A stretch of DNA of 64,000 nt from Astragalus membranaceus (lineage: Eukaryota; Streptophyta; Magnoliopsida; Fabales; Fabaceae), in assembly GCA_039519185.1 (NCBI GenBank), contig CM076849.1, positions 77,607,621 to 77,671,620 on the forward strand, written 5' to 3'. Of the stretch, positions 1-12,470 are shown piece by piece. Numbering within the stretch: position 1 is the first letter of the stretch; every line of letters begins with the position of its first letter. The notes beneath the pieces are model-generated. The model was given only the letters and a program-made list of their open reading frames with translations, made no database searches and was not told where the DNA came from. A program made the translations under genes and the position numbers.

Positions 1-978
1 CTTTCTCAGATCTAGAAAATGTATGTGAGAAGTAGAGAAGATGTTGTGATTTATGGTGTGGATGAGTGAATTGAAAAGTGTGAAGCACCTCCCTATTTAT
101 AGGTTTAGGAAAACGTAGATCTGAAAACAATTATTTAATGAAAGTGAAGAATCGATTGTTTGATGAAGTGAAAATGTTGATGAATCGATTCTTATCATTT
201 TAGAAGACATAAGAATCGATTATATGACTAGTTAAAAAATAGAGGAATCGATTCTTTACATATGGAGAACATAGGAATCGATTGTTTGTTTCTTTGGAAA
301 TAGGTTGGAATCGATTTTCAGGACATCCCGAATAGGTTAGGAATCGATTTTGACTTTGTTTAAAATGAGGAGGAATAGATTCATAGCCTACAGGATTGCT
401 TGAAAATCGATTTCATAGTCTTTTGAAATAGAAGGAAATCGATTCTTACCTTTGGCTTGAGAATATGTAGAAATCGATTACATGCTTCAAACATAGGATA
501 ACAAAATCGATTCTTGGCCTATAGGTGAGCCTAAAATCGATTTCATAGCCTATATAAATTGTATAAATCGACTTCATAGTCATTTGAACAAAATAGAAAT
601 TGTTTTTTGCTTTCCACAAAATCGTTTTATGGTTTAGGTGCCACCTTATGCATGCATGCAATTTTATAAAATATTTTTCAAAACTATTTTGATGCACCAT
701 GCATGTTTTGAAAAATTCATCTCTCAGCTACTAAAAGTCATAGACCTTCAGTGATAGGACCTTACACAGTGTCCTAAAGAAAGCGGATAAACAAATAGGT
801 CTTGATCTTCAAAGGTGGCTTCTTCTCCAAGCTGCTCCACTTTAATGCTTCCTGTTTTTGATTCCAGTCCTGTACTTTATGCAACTTGAACCTGTACTTT
901 CATACTGCTGCAACCATTAGTAGATAAGGTGTAATTTGTTATCATACAAAACAAAGAGTGTTTGCCCTTGGTTCAACA
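1..978 (-). repeat. 3' LTR (partial) of the minus-strand Sirevirus-like element
   Basis: It aligns with 4042-5019 at nearly every base. On the minus strand the LTR starts at 978 with TGTTGAACC, directly after a purine tract. About half of the expected 1978 bp is visible. It contains the TATA-like box at 92-103 and an ATCGAT array at about 151-570. Confidence 0.9.
151..570 (-). promoter_or_regulatory. Phased ATCGAT palindrome array in the 3' LTR copy
   Basis: ATCGAT cores recur near 151, 184, 215, 247, 277, 310, 343, 406, 438, 471, 503 and 535, with decayed cores near 376 and 566. The spacing is 30-34 bp. The array is just upstream (minus strand) of the TATA-like box at 92-103. A regulatory role is inferred from regularity and position only. 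Confidence 0.6.
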
Positions 979-1345
979 AACTCCCCCTTTTTGATGATAA
1001 CAAATTACAATATGCATAGGGGGTTTGATAGTAATGGAACTTTTTCAAAAAGCTCCCCCTAAGCATATGCATAATAAAATAAACAGTACATCAGCAGGAT
1101 AGCAACAATTATTTTCTCCCCTCACATATAACATGCATATATTCTCTCCCACATATAACATGCATAATATTCTCTCCCCCTTTGTTTTCATCAAAAAGGA
1201 AGGGGGGGTGAGCACATAGCATATGAGATAATCACAAACAGGCATAATCACTTTGTAAACTAGCAAAGGAGCACATAGCATATGAGATATCAGAAACAGT
1301 AGTTCATGCTATGCTCCCCCTTACTTGGTGATCCCCCTTAATAAT
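979..1345 (-). other. Cluster of polypurine tracts before the 3' LTR
   Basis: Read on the minus strand this stretch has several AAGGGGGAG-like tracts, near 984-996, 1052-1058, 1115, 1177-1185, 1200-1207 and 1313-1341. The last one (AAAAAGGGGGAGTT) abuts the LTR. Multiple polypurine tract copies upstream of the 3' LTR are a described hallmark of Sireviruses, and this supports the assignment. Confidence 0.75.
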
Positions 1346-1690
1346 TTTAGAATGCAAGGCTTTAGCAAAAAGAGGGTGGATCATCATGGTTTTAAAAATA
1401 TGATACCCCAGATAATCATCCTTGGTTCAACAATATAGGTATCATTTTTAACATAAAAAATATGTTGCATCAAATATCTAGTATAATAGCACTTGAGAAA
1501 AAGCTTTGATGCATACAAACAATTACTTCACATAAGTGTTTAATACTTGATAAATATAGTTGTGTTTTCCTTACCCACACAACCTTTACCTATTAAGCAG
1601 ATTTATAGTTGATATACATTACCGATTCACTAGCTTTGTTGCTCAAATTGAAGAGTAGTGAAGCATTACCAGATTCATGAGCTTCGTGTC
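1346..1690 (-). other. Non-coding internal remnant of the copia element
   Basis: AT-rich sequence between the decayed pol start and the purine tracts. I see no reading frame with copia pol similarity here. It is probably the 3' untranslated region brought next to the start of pol by a large deletion. Confidence 0.5.
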
Positions 1691-1744
1691 TCAGCTATCA
1701 AGGTACCAATCCCCTATACCTTGAAGCATACCTGCACAAAAAAA
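1690..1744 (-). pseudogene. Remnant of the protease start of pol
   Basis: Directly after the gag TGA the same frame reads FFCAGMLQGIGDWYLDS and then a stop. WYLDS matches the start of the protease active-site motif in the element at 58998-62087. Similarity to pol fades after this point, so most of pol is gone. The gag stop is followed by seven T and then GTGCAG, which resembles a splice acceptor. Confidence 0.65.
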
Positions 1745-2971
1745 TCAAGTAGGAACTTTTGGTACCCATTTCTCTTTGGGTCCTTTGGGGTTAGTTATCA
1801 AGGGGGTTTTCACAATCCACATTGGTTTCTTACAGGCAGGTATAAGGGTACCAAGCTCACATAATTTACAGATAGGGCATCTAGGTGAGCTATGGTTTCC
1901 CTTTTGATAGTAGGTGCATGAGAAAACAATGGGTTTATAACTTGAAGTAGATGCAACAAAAGTTAATTTCTTGTTTAAAATGGAGGAGGTGGAATTACCT
2001 TTGTACCCAATTCCTCTCCTATCAACATATTGATGTTGAGAGTGAAGCAACTGAGTCAAGGTCTTTTCACCAACCTCAAACTTTTTCAATGTTTCTTTCA
2101 AAAGTTCATTTTCAACTTTGGATTTTTCAAAATTTTGTTTAAGCTCACAAAACTCAAGGTTGACAGATTTATGCAGTTCATTCTTTAATCTATCTACTTC
2201 ATTTTCAAGTGTCTCAATTTGAGTGAGCATGCTTTTGTTGCTCTTTGTCAATTTTTTGGATTTTAACAAGAGAGCTTCATGTTCAAAATAGAGAGCTTCA
2301 AAAGCCTCACTCAAATCTTGACTACTACAACCATCATCAAGTAAATCATCATGCATAGAGGAATCAAAAAGACTAGAAGAGTTAAGGCTTACCTTAGATG
2401 AGTCATTTGCCATATGACAAACAGCATTTGCAATTTGCTCTTCTTCGCCTGTGTCACTATCAGTGCCAAGACAATCCCATATAGTAGCCTTAGGTGTTTC
2501 ACATGCCGTGAGACAAATGGCATTTGCAACCTCCTCTTCTTCACTGTCAGTATAGTTGTTCCATGTAGCCTTCATTTGGCTTGTACCGTGTGTGGCTTCC
2601 AAGTACTCCCAAATCTCTTTTGCTGTCTGACAACCTTTTACTTTTCCATATTCTTCTTCACATAGAGATACGTGAAGAACGTTCATTGCTCTGGCGTTTT
2701 GAGAAATTTTGTCTAACTCGGACTTTCTCAGCTCGTTCAGATCAATGGTGTAGATGTCTTCAACTGGAATTTCTTCTGCTTTGCCGGTAGCTTGAGTTTT
2801 TGTAGTGTCTCCGTCAGCACCACCAGGTTTTGTAATTTTGATCTTCATAGGAATCAGTGGTCCATCAACAATAATTCTCCACAGAGTGAAATCTATAGCC
2901 TGCACATGACATTTCATTCGACTACTCCTATTGAAGGACATCCCCTCTTTCATAAAAGAACCCATGATCAC
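1745..2971 (-). pseudogene. gag: Sirevirus-type Gag, internally deleted
   Basis: A 408-codon frame. The N-terminus (MKEGMSFNR) has the usual copia Gag start. IWEYLEATHGTSQMKATW at about residues 125-142 matches only the beginning of the central Gag domain (UBN2 family). The sequence then jumps to an acidic stretch, so most of that domain and the first CCHC zinc knuckle are lost. A heptad-rich segment at about residues 225-300 looks like a coiled coil. One altered zinc knuckle follows (CTYYQKGNHSSPRC), and the end, GPKEKWVPKVPT, matches the Gag end of the element at 57371-58993. Gag normally forms the particle shell and binds RNA in the cytoplasm. This one lacks key parts and is probably non-functional. 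Confidence 0.8.
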
Positions 2972-3030
2972 AGATAGATAAATAAAATTTAAATTGCGAG
3001 ATGTAAAGCTCTATATGCAATTTCTAGCTA

Positions 3031-3039
3031 CTGATACCA
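3031..3039 (-). other. Primer binding site (initiator-Met tRNA type)
   Basis: The minus strand reads TGGTATCAG two bases after the LTR end. It matches the start of the usual plant copia primer site, TGGTATCAGAGC, and then diverges. Confidence 0.7.
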
Positions 3040-3654
3040 CTTGTTAGACTATCTGATAACCTTAGAGGGGGGTGAATAAGGTTATGTGCAAAACTTGAAT
3101 TCTTTTTCGGTTTAAAAAACTTTTGCAATGCTTGTTTAAATCAAAAGCGGAATCTGAGATTTAAACTTATATGATGTATGTAAGCAGGCAGATCAGGCAC
3201 AGTAAGATATTACTATTTAATATTCAATGTAACCAATTATTTATAGCTAAACAGGCAGATCATGCAAAGAGTACTATTACGCTATTTTCAGAGTTCAGGG
3301 TAGACAGATATTATAAGCAGCGTAACGATAAATAGATCGGCGCAGTGATAGTATAATTATAACCAGATTATAACCAGACAGATCTAGATGCGGTGATGTA
3401 TTATGCTAACTACGCTATGATTGGTTTTAACAATAAACAGATATTTATGTTTAGCGCAGTATAACAATAAACAAACACAAATGACAAATAAAGTAAAAGA
3501 GTAGGGATAGAGATACACCAGGAATTTAGCGAGGTTCGGGACAAAAGCCCTACGTCTTCGGCCTCCGACTTTGCAACTTTTGGACTTTGCTGACAACCAC
3601 TATATGAAGAATTGTTTACAAACAGGCAACTTTCAAATAGCAAATCTCAATTCC

Positions 3655-3905
3655 CCCGAACTGAGAACCCGAGCACACAGCTAAGGATTTCAACCCGCTT
3701 CAGTCTCCTGATTGAACGACCCAAGAGCACCTCCCAGGATTTCAATACCACTTCAATCTTCCCTGATTGAACGACCCAAGATTACCTCCCAGGATTTCAA
3801 ACCAACTCAATCTCCTGATTGAGAGACCCAAGAAAACTTCCTTAGGATTTCAAACCAACTCAATCTCCTGATTGAGAGACCCAAGAAAACTTCCCAAGAT
3901 TTCAA
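3655..3905 (-). repeat. Four ~62-bp repeats with a short hairpin each
   Basis: Units near 3687, 3738, 3791 and 3846 share AGGATTTCAA, a short inverted repeat and GACCCAAGA. The stem reads CTCAATC/GATTGAG in two units and TTCAATC/GATTGAA in another, a compensatory C-G to T-A change. They lie between the TATA-like box and the primer site, so they would be transcribed. Confidence 0.7.
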
Positions 3906-4133
3906 AGTGACCCCCACAATAGTAGATTACAATATAGAAGCTATGATCTAATCACCCCAGATAATATGACAATATAATAGCTGAGAGAGATGAGTGACTT
4001 CCTCTATAAAAAATGATATGAAAGTGATAGCTCTATTTTTCTCTTTCTCAGATCTAGAAAATGTATGTGAGAAGTAGAGAAGATGTTGTGATTTATGGTG
4101 TGGATGAGTGAATTGAAAAGTGTGAAGCACCTC

Positions 4134-4145
4134 CCTATTTATAGG
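4134..4145 (-). promoter_or_regulatory. TATA-like box of the copia LTR
   Basis: The minus strand reads CCTATAAATAGG and is followed by GTGCTTCAC. The same box and downstream word occur in the LTRs of the element at 55879-63716. Confidence 0.65.
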
Positions 4146-4189
4146 TTTAGGAAAACGTAGATCTGAAAACAATTATTTAATGAAAGTGA

Positions 4190-4615
4190 AGAATCGATTG
4201 TTTGATGAAGTGAAAATGTTGATGAATCGATTCTTATCATTTTAGAAGACATAGAAATCGATTATATGACTAGTTAAAAAATAGAGGAATCGATTCTTTA
4301 CATATGGAGAACATAGGAATCGATTGTTTGTTTCTTTGGAAATAGGTCGGAATCGATTTTCAGGACATCCCGAATAGGTTAGGAATCGATTTTGACTTTG
4401 TTTAAAATGAGGAGGAATCAATTCATAGCCTATAGGATTGCTTGAAAATCGATTTCATAGTCTTTTGAAATAGAAGGAAATCGAGTCTTACTTTGGCTTG
4501 AGAATATGTAGAAATCGATTACATGCTTCAAACATAGGATAACAATATCGATTCTTGGCCTATAGGTGAGCCTAAAATCGATTTCGTAGCCTATATAAAT
4601 TGTATAAATCGATTT
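4190..4615 (-). promoter_or_regulatory. Phased ATCGAT palindrome array in the 5' LTR
   Basis: ATCGAT cores lie near 4193, 4226, 4257, 4289, 4319, 4352, 4385, 4448, 4514, 4547, 4577 and 4608, with decayed cores near 4418 and 4480. The interval is 30-34 bp, about three helical turns. The array lies immediately upstream of the TATA-like box on the minus strand. Confidence 0.65.
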
Positions 4616-5019
4616 CATAGCCATTTGAACAAAATAGAAATTATTTGTTTGCTTTCCACAAAATCGTTTTATGGTTTAGGTGCCACCTTATGCATGCATG
4701 CAATTTTATAAAATATTTTTCAAAACTATTTTGATGCACCATGCATGTTTTGAAAAACTCATCTCTCAGCTACTAAAAGTCATAGACCATCAGTGATAGG
4801 ACCTTACACAGTGTCCTAAAGAAAGCGGATAAACAAATAGGTCTTGATCTTCAAAGGTGGCTTCTTCTCCAAGCTGCTCCACTTTAATGTTCCTGTTTTT
4901 GATTCCAGTCCTGTACTTTATGCAGCTTGAACCTGTACTTTCATACAGCTGCAACCATTAGTAGATAAGGTGTAATTTGTTATCATACAAAACAAAGAGT
5001 GTTTGCCCTTGGTTCAACA

Positions 5020-5289
5020 CCCACTACTTCCGCTGCATACTCTAATGAAACAAGAAGTCTGGGAATCCTAGGGTTTATGGTTTAGAACATTTTCGGGGCC
5101 GAGGCAACTAATTGTAATTATTCTCAGTACGTTGCATGAAATATCGAGTGGATCCAAACTCAACGTCTCACACAAAATACTAAAAGGTTCAGACAGTCCA
5201 TTGTCGAAGTCCCTAGCTGACTCAATCTAACTAATATTTTGACCGTTAGGTCTCTAAGTCCGACAAGGTGGAACTGCTCTGATACCAAC
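5020..5289 (-). mobile_element. Leader of a minus-strand Ty3/gypsy element with primer site
   Basis: The minus strand downstream of the LTR at 5290-8006 reads TGGTATCAGAGC (5276-5287), the initiator-Met primer site, then AGTTCCACCTTGTCGGACTT, related to the leaders at 37637 and 53757. It is interrupted at 5019/5020 by the copia element. Confidence 0.75.
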
Positions 5290-8006
5290 TGTAACACCCC
5301 AGTAATTCTAACAAGTAGAAATGCTAGTGAATACACTTTAGCATACATCAGAGTTATACTTCCTGTTTAAGATATTGAACACTACTAAAAATTTTCGATG
5401 AATAACATCAAACAGTCTGAACATAATTAAAACCATATTGGCTTCCTGTCTTTCAACATCACCATGACCTAGTGTTCAATACCGTTACAAGAAAAATGCG
5501 GAAACGATTACATAACTTAAAACAAATCCAAGTTATATCATCGAACTACAAAGATAACAAGGAAACAAAAATCAAAGACAAAAGAACTAAGTCTTCCATC
5601 TTCTCCTCAAGCACGTCACCTATCCGTACTTCTTTGCTTTCATTTTTCCCTGTTTCTCTGTAAAAACATCAACATATAAACAATGAGATACAATCTCAGT
5701 GAGTTCTACCGAGACCCCTAACTACGCTCTCGGTTCAATTATAAACTTTTACTTGGTAATTCAATTAATGAATTACATACATTTACTGGTAATTCGATAT
5801 TGCGAATTACAAACATTTACTGGAAATTCAGTTATTGAATTGCAAACATTCACTGGTAATTCGTTATTGTGAATTACAAACATTTATTGGTAACTCGATG
5901 AATGACTTACAAACATTTACTTTTTTAATATTTAGCACATCACCAACAACCCGAAGAAGCTTAAGTGAACCCCAACTAGTCAATAGAAGTACATGTCCTA
6001 AAGGCAAAACATAAATCATCCGGGGGCCTAGATCAATGGCTCATGACTTTCCTCATCTAGCATGCTAATCCATGGGGGTCGTCACCCCGACTCGATATAA
6101 TTTATATATCCACCCGCATTGGGCCGTCAATTAGATTGGATATAATTTATATATCCACCCGCATTGGGCCGTCAATTACATTCGATATAATTTATATACC
6201 GTGATTCATAAACCGGTTTAGATGAATAATTAATAAACATCCCGCGTTAGTTATACAATACCAATTAGGACTCATAGTCCGTTTTATTTTCGATAAAACA
6301 TGTCCTCATACGTATACTATATTTCGGTTTTTCGAAACAATTGTATCTTCAAAACATTTTATTTAAAATCATTATGAACATGGTTAAAATCATGTTTTTA
6401 TCAATCACAATTCATAACAAATGGTTGGAAAGACAATTAGGAGAGATTTGGAATCGAAAGGAGCTACGAAACGAAGATTTGGCAAAATATTCGTTCGTTT
6501 GTTTAGTTTCGCTTCTCCGATCGTGTCCAACCCGTAATCCACTCCATTTGCAACATAAAAACAATCAATATCACATAATATTCCCGTCAATCCAGTTAAG
6601 TAATATCAATTCAGGAGCAACAATATCCAACAAGTCGTTCCTAACTATCAGTGACACGACACACTATTTGACACAATACATGAGTGCAGAATTTCTATAA
6701 TCGTGCACCTATTTCGGCGAATTAATTAAAATAGCAAACGACATCGGATTTCAACAAATGAATACTCGTTGGAAAGCCAGATTTTTGACACAATTTGCAA
6801 CCAAGAATTCTTCCATTATACTTATCCAAATTGAGTAAAATCAGTGCCTAATTTGTCGAAAATTTTGTCTAGTTTCCAGATAAACAAACCACATAATTTT
6901 TAGACATATATAACATTCACAATCACAGAATTACTGAACCTGTACCAAACAGGCTCAAATATTGTAATTTTTCCGAAAACGGTTTTCGACTCGTAAAATC
7001 TTTTGAAACAAAATTTACTTCATAAACTGATATTTTGAGTCATTCAAAACAGTAAAAATAAAGTGCTAAACGTGAGTAAAACTCACCTATCGTGATGAAA
7101 ATCACGAAACCCCCAGACTTTCCGCAACTCGAACCTCCGACTCGCGAGAACTCACTTTGCACCTAGGCACCAACATAGCTCCTAGAGCTTCAAAAATCAA
7201 CATCAACATTCCAACTTGATTCCAAAGCTTTGAGCTTCCAAAATGAAATTCACTATCATCCCTATTGCTCCCAATAAGCACTATTCATCATCTTCAACCT
7301 TCAATTTAGTTTCAACCATAAAACCCCACTTTGATCTCACAAACCTTAACTCTCCAAAGCTTGATTTCTCCACACCAAATTAACAACCAAACACTCAATT
7401 GGTCTTCCCTAACCTCCATAACACTAGAAAGAAGAAAACAACACAAGATTTCTCTCAATTTCTCACTAAAAACGAAAATGGTAGAATATGAGAGAGTGGG
7501 TTGGTGTTGATGATCTTTGTGTCAAAAGGAAGAGGATGAAGAGGTGAGTATTTTTGTGCCATAAAAATGGAGTTTTCATGAAAGTCCTCTTTCCCCTATT
7601 CTCTTCTTCCCTTCGCCATCCTTCTCTTCCTCTCTTCTCTTTTCTTTTCTTTTCTTTTCTTTTCTTTCCTTGTTGCTTTTCTTTCTACGGCTCTCTCCCT
7701 TTTTCCTTCTTTTCTTTTACTTATTATAACTTATATTATAAACTAAACAAATATCCCAAGTAAGAGAAATTCCTTAGATATCCTCATTTTTACTCAATTC
7801 TCTAAGATACCGATTTTTATCTATTATTCACTCAACCACACAATAACTCATACAATTAAATACCTAATGTATGTGAATTATATGGTTGAGTAATTAAACA
7901 TCGCTTTCACGACAAAAATATATCGAGACTCAATTTATCGTTTCATTAAATAATAAATCGCTGGTTAATTTCATAAATTGAAATTAACCGTACTATGGAT
8001 GTTACA
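5290..8006 (-). repeat. Gypsy LTR, minus strand (about 2.7 kb)
   Basis: Plus-strand ends are TGTAACACCCC (5290) and GGATGTTACA (8006). The primer site abuts the left end, so on the minus strand this is the 5' LTR. Near 6085-6200 it carries tandem copies of a TATATCCACCCGCATTGGGC unit, and the same wording occurs in the LTR at 51644-53756. Pyrimidine-rich runs lie at 7585-7720. Confidence 0.8.
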
Positions 8007-8704
8007 GGCATGGTATCCCGGTCCTCATAGTCCTCTCCTAGGTGTTCTTCATGGCATTATCGGGCAAGGTATCTCGTTCGAGTGTCTCGATCGTGTTGTT
8101 CTTGTAGGGCATTATCGGGCAAGGTATCCCGGTCCTCATATTACTCTTCTTGCGGTTCTTCGTAGGACGTTATCAGGCAAGGTATCCCGGTCCTATTGAT
8201 GTTGTTGTTCTTTGTAGGGCGTTATCGGGCAAGGTATCCCGTTCAGGCATGGTATCCCGGTCCTATTGTTGTTGTTGTTGTTGATGATTGTAAGGCAGTA
8301 TCTGGCAAGGTATCCTGATCCTGTTGTTGTTGTTGTTGCTGTTTGTAGTCCTAGGACCGTACGTGAGTTCGCAACACTACGATTAGCTGAAGATTAATGG
8401 TTACTCCTTTTTATTTAATTGTATTAATGGTTAATTGCTTTGATCATGTGACAACGGGATTTGGGTTGTATTTTAAATATTATATTTCAGATCATTCTTG
8501 TTACTATATTAAAAGAAACATTTTATCACTCCTATCTTTAATATTATTATAAGTCATCATTGATATATGATTTAAGGAATTCTGTGACATCTTTTGCTTG
8601 TGAAAAGTATTTCATAATAAGAATTGCTAGTTTTATTTGAAAAACAATTTTACTCAGTTTTGTACTTTTCATTTATAATCACTTTTGGGGTAAAGGGTGT
8701 CACA
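8007..8704 (+). repeat. Fragment of another LTR with a GGTATCCCG minisatellite
   Basis: Contains five to six diverged units of roughly 65 bp with the core CGGGCAAGGTATCCCG (a CGGG/CCCG hairpin), then GTT-rich runs. It ends in GGGTGTCACA, an LTR-like terminus, without a primer site after it. It appears to be the target of the gypsy insertion ending at 8006. The family is not identified. Confidence 0.5.
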
Positions 8705-10803
8705 TTTAGAGGCACAATATTACCAATAGTGTTTAGTCTCTTATGGTTTTACACCAAAATGAATTTAGTGACCGGCAATTACCAGTAATAGCATACCTTA
8801 CTCAAGGAGATAAATGAGTTGATTTTAAACAAAGTGTATTTTTCGTAATTAAAAATATTACATTTGATTTTTTTTTTCGTTTTAAAAAGAGTAATTAAAA
8901 TATTAATAATGAGAGAATAACATGTTAAAAGTATTAACAAAAATACGATATTTTGTAATTAAAGTCTAAAAACACGAGCTCAATAGGCTAATTATTTATC
9001 ATAAACCATATTCCTAAAAACAATAACAAGATAAGGCTACCTTTTGGTCACATGAGTGGACAGACCATGTTACTTGCACAGTGAAATTACCAATTTATAT
9101 CTCTTATTAACAAGACACATCTAATTTAAGGGTAAAATTTTCATTATCCTCTATTTCATTCTTTTTCTTCTTACACTCTCTTTCTTCCTTTTTTTTCTAT
9201 TTCTTCTTACACGCTCTTTCCTCATTTCACTTTTCTTTTACACTCTTTTTCCCTGTAAATAATTCTTCTATTTCTCTTATCACTTCACTTTAGTTTTTTT
9301 AACTAAATTTCTAAATCTATTTATCTATTTATACAAACAAACCTCCTATGAAATTACAAATTTGGATCTCTTATTAACAAGACACATCTAATTTAAGGTT
9401 AAAATTATTATTACCCCCTCTTTCTTTCTTTTTCTCCTTACACTCTATTTTTTTTTCTATTTCTTCTTACACTCTCTTTCCTCCTTTTCACTTTTCTCTT
9501 ATACTCTCTTTCTTCTTTTTTCTTTTTCCTTTACTTTTACTTTTCTCATAAACAATTCTCCTCTTTCTCTTATCACTTCACTTTATTTTTTTTAACTAAA
9601 TTTCTAAATTTATACAAACACTACTCTACCAAAAGTACCTATAAAAATGTAAATGAGTCACTGTAAAAAACAAAAAAAAAACTATCATCTTTTTGGAAAA
9701 AATTACCACCTTAAAATTTTAATTTTTCTCTACGAAATCTTTTTACACTCTTATTGATAATGTACTATCTATCTTTTACTATCTACTATAATCTACTAAT
9801 CAACTAAAATAATCAATTGAAACAACGAGATAACTGCAATGATATATAAAAAACACAGGATTAATATTTGTCACTGATAATTAACAGTTTTGAAGACTAC
9901 TATAAACCTACTATCTAAAACACAAGAAGATTTAATGACTATTTAAACTACTGATATTTATACAAACAATCCTCCTATGAAATTACCAATTTGTATCTCT
10001 TATTAACAGGACAATATCTAATTTTAGGGTAAAATTGTCATTACCCTATCTTTCTTTCTTTTTCTTCTTATACTCTCTTTCTTCCTTTTTTTTATATTTT
10101 TTCTTATACTCTCTTTCCTCCTTTTCACTTTTCTCTTACACTCTCTTTCTTCTTTTTTTCTTTTTCCTTTACTTTTACTTTTCTCATAAACAATTCTCAT
10201 CTTTCTCTTATCACTTCACTTTAGTTTTTTTTAACTAAATTTCTAAATTTATACAAACACTACTCTACTAAAATTACCTATAAAAATGTAAATGAGTCAC
10301 ACTAAAAAACAAAAAAAAAACTATCATCTTTTTGGAAAATTCACCACTTTAAAATTTTAATTTTTTTCTCCAAAATCTTTTTACACTCTTATTGATAATC
10401 TACTATCTATCTTTTACTATCTACTATAATCTACTAATCAACTAAAATAATCAATTGGAACGAGATAACTGCAATGATATATAAAAAACACAGGATTAAC
10501 ATTTGTCCCTGATAATTAAATTTTCTAAAGACTACTATAAACCTACTATCTAAAAACCAAGAAGATTTATTGACTATTTAAACTACAGATTAATATTTAA
10601 AACAAATATTTCTTATTGATAATCTACTATCTCTCTTTTACTATCTACTATAATCTACTAATCAACTAAAATAACCAATTTAAACTACAAAATAACTACA
10701 CTGATATATAAAAAAAACACGGGATAACTGCATTGATATATAAAAAACACGAGATTAATATTTTTCATTGATAATTAAATTTTTTGAAGACTACTACTAC
10801 AAA
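8705..10803. repeat. AT-rich DNA with diverged ~635-bp tandem duplications
   Basis: Markers recur at fixed distance. The word starting AAATTACCAATTT occurs near 9086, 9351 and 9978. CTACTCTAC followed by ATAAAAATGTAAATGAGTCA occurs near 9621 and 10260. GATATATAAAAAACAC occurs near 9841, 10474 and 10733. One main unit of about 635 bp is present about twice, with shorter partial units. Long CTTTCTT runs are included. No coding or transposase signal is visible. Origin unknown. Confidence 0.65.
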
Positions 10804-11734
10804 TGTAACATCCCTCACTTTTAAAACTCGAACTATGAAGCCTAGAACCGATTCATCATTCGTTAAGGATAATAAGTCGTGTCTCGGTGAGGGGTGGTCG
10901 AGGAAAAAGTCAAGGATTAGTAATTCTCCATTGGATTATGACCTAGTGATGATTTAATTGAAGAAACTAAGTTGAGGGCGAAATGGTCTTTACGCCCTTT
11001 AAGTACTTCAGCCTAGTAGTTGAACCTTCAACCTCACTCAGCCTCACAGTTAGTCATTTTAACAAAAACAGGAAAGAAGTGAAAGCTGAAAACAGAAGAA
11101 AAGAAAGAGAAGGGGGCGAGAGGAAAGGAGGAAGAAGAAGGTGGAGAATCATCAAGGGTACAAGCATGTAAGTTCTCTCGCCACTCATCCATTCCATTTT
11201 CTATACCCTTTCCATTGATGTAACTTTCAGAATCTGATTCACTCTCCTTCCCTCATTTCCATTTTCGACCATGAAGCTCCAAGTGGTGAAGATGGTGATG
11301 TTTGTGTGTTAGATGGGCTTGCATGTTCAGTAGAGGCTGCTCTAGAGGAAGTTCCGAGGTTACATTTCGAATTAGAGCTCCAAAGGGGGTAGAATTTTTG
11401 CTGGTTGTGTAGGGGACAGAAGTGTTGCTGCTGTTCTGGAAGTGGATCGAGTTCTAGCGGGGATTGTTCGTGGATTACGGTTCGGTGACTTCATCTCTTG
11501 GCTCAACCCTCGGGATTCCTACGTATCGGTGAGTTATTGAGTTTTATGATTATCGGTTGGGATTGTGATTGAATTGTTGATGATTGCTATGTGTTGATTG
11601 ATTTGGACTGAAATTGTTGATTGTAATGTCTGTTTTTATGTCTCAGAGATTATAGAATGTCTCGGTATCGGATTAAAAGCGAAACGGAACGAAATCGAGT
11701 TTTTAAACATCAGTTTTTTGCATTTCTGCAACGC

Positions 11735-11850
11735 ATCGCTTCGCGACCTGTGGCTGTCGCGACGCGACCATGAATATTTTTGCGAAGGTTTTGGTTCTGT
11801 AACTTTACGCGTCGCGACGGAACCTGTTCGTGTCACGACACAGTGTAATT
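11735..11850. repeat. TCGCGA palindrome cassette in the LTR of element A
   Basis: Contains TTCGCGAC, GTCGCGACGCGACC, GCGTCGCGACGG and GTGTCACGACAC. It lies just before the conserved CGATATCTTTTGATCCGG. The same position in related LTRs carries different palindromes. Confidence 0.6.
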
Positions 11851-12470
11851 TTTTAACAAACCTAACCGATTTTGTTTTCGCGATATCTTTTGATCCGGTG
11901 GTCCGATTGAAGTGTTTTAAAATGCGTTGGAAAGATTATTAAAAGACCTATTCAGATATGTCAATTAGATTTTGAAATGCCCTGTTCTGAAGGTTAAGTT
12001 CATGATATAATGTTGAGTGTTCATGCTATGTTAAGTGGAGTATTATTTATGTATTGTGTTTGGACTGACTGGATGATTAGTGTAAGTTTAGTTAATAACT
12101 TTAGTAAGCCGTGTGAGATCACCTAAGGTTAGTAATCAGATCATATTAGTAATTAGATCATGTTAATGATAAGATCATGTTAGTATTGAGACCATGTTAA
12201 GTTAAGCTCAGTGTTAAGTTAGGTTCATTATTATGCTCAGTTCATTGTTATGTTCAGATCAGTATTCAGTTCAGGAATATTAAAATATATACGTCAGTTC
12301 AGTTAGGGTGACGACCCTATTTTTAGTTTAGTGTGCTAGGGGAGGGGAAGTCATGAGCCCTATGAACCTAGGCCCCATGAGGGGTCCAGTCGATTAGTGG
12401 AATGGGTTCACCGGGAGCTTATTTTGCCAAGTGACCGGTGACACGCTAAAAATTTAGTTCAGTTTATGTG

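Larger units (their letters stand above)
1..5019 (-). mobile_element. Ty1/copia Sirevirus-like element, gag only, truncated by window edge
   Basis: Two direct copies of one LTR (1-978 partial; 3042-5019 complete) flank a 2.06-kb internal region. Read on the minus strand the order is LTR, primer site, gag, purine tracts, LTR. Gag and LTR style match the better-preserved element at 55879-63716. The internal region stops being pol-like just after the start of protease, so integrase, reverse transcriptase and RNase H are missing and the copy could only move with proteins supplied in trans. It sits in the leader of the gypsy element whose LTR is 5290-8006. The target duplication cannot be checked because the left end lies outside the window. 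Confidence 0.88.
3042..5019 (-). repeat. 5' LTR of the Sirevirus-like element (1978 bp)
   Basis: The ends TGTTAG...TTCAACA are inverted (TGTT/AACA). The first 978 minus-strand bases repeat at 1-978. It contains a TATA-like box, an ATCGAT array upstream of it, and a 62-bp hairpin repeat near the internal side. Confidence 0.9.

Noticed and set aside
1658..1864. Plus-strand frame over the copia gag end, and those at 58634-59062 and 29380-30012
   Set aside because: Antisense shadows of gag or pol.
11598..11942. 114-codon frame, repeated at 33261-33485 and 46308-46748
   Set aside because: It spans the TCGCGA cassette and the conserved TTTTGATCCGG block of the A LTR. It is a chance frame with different ends in each copy.
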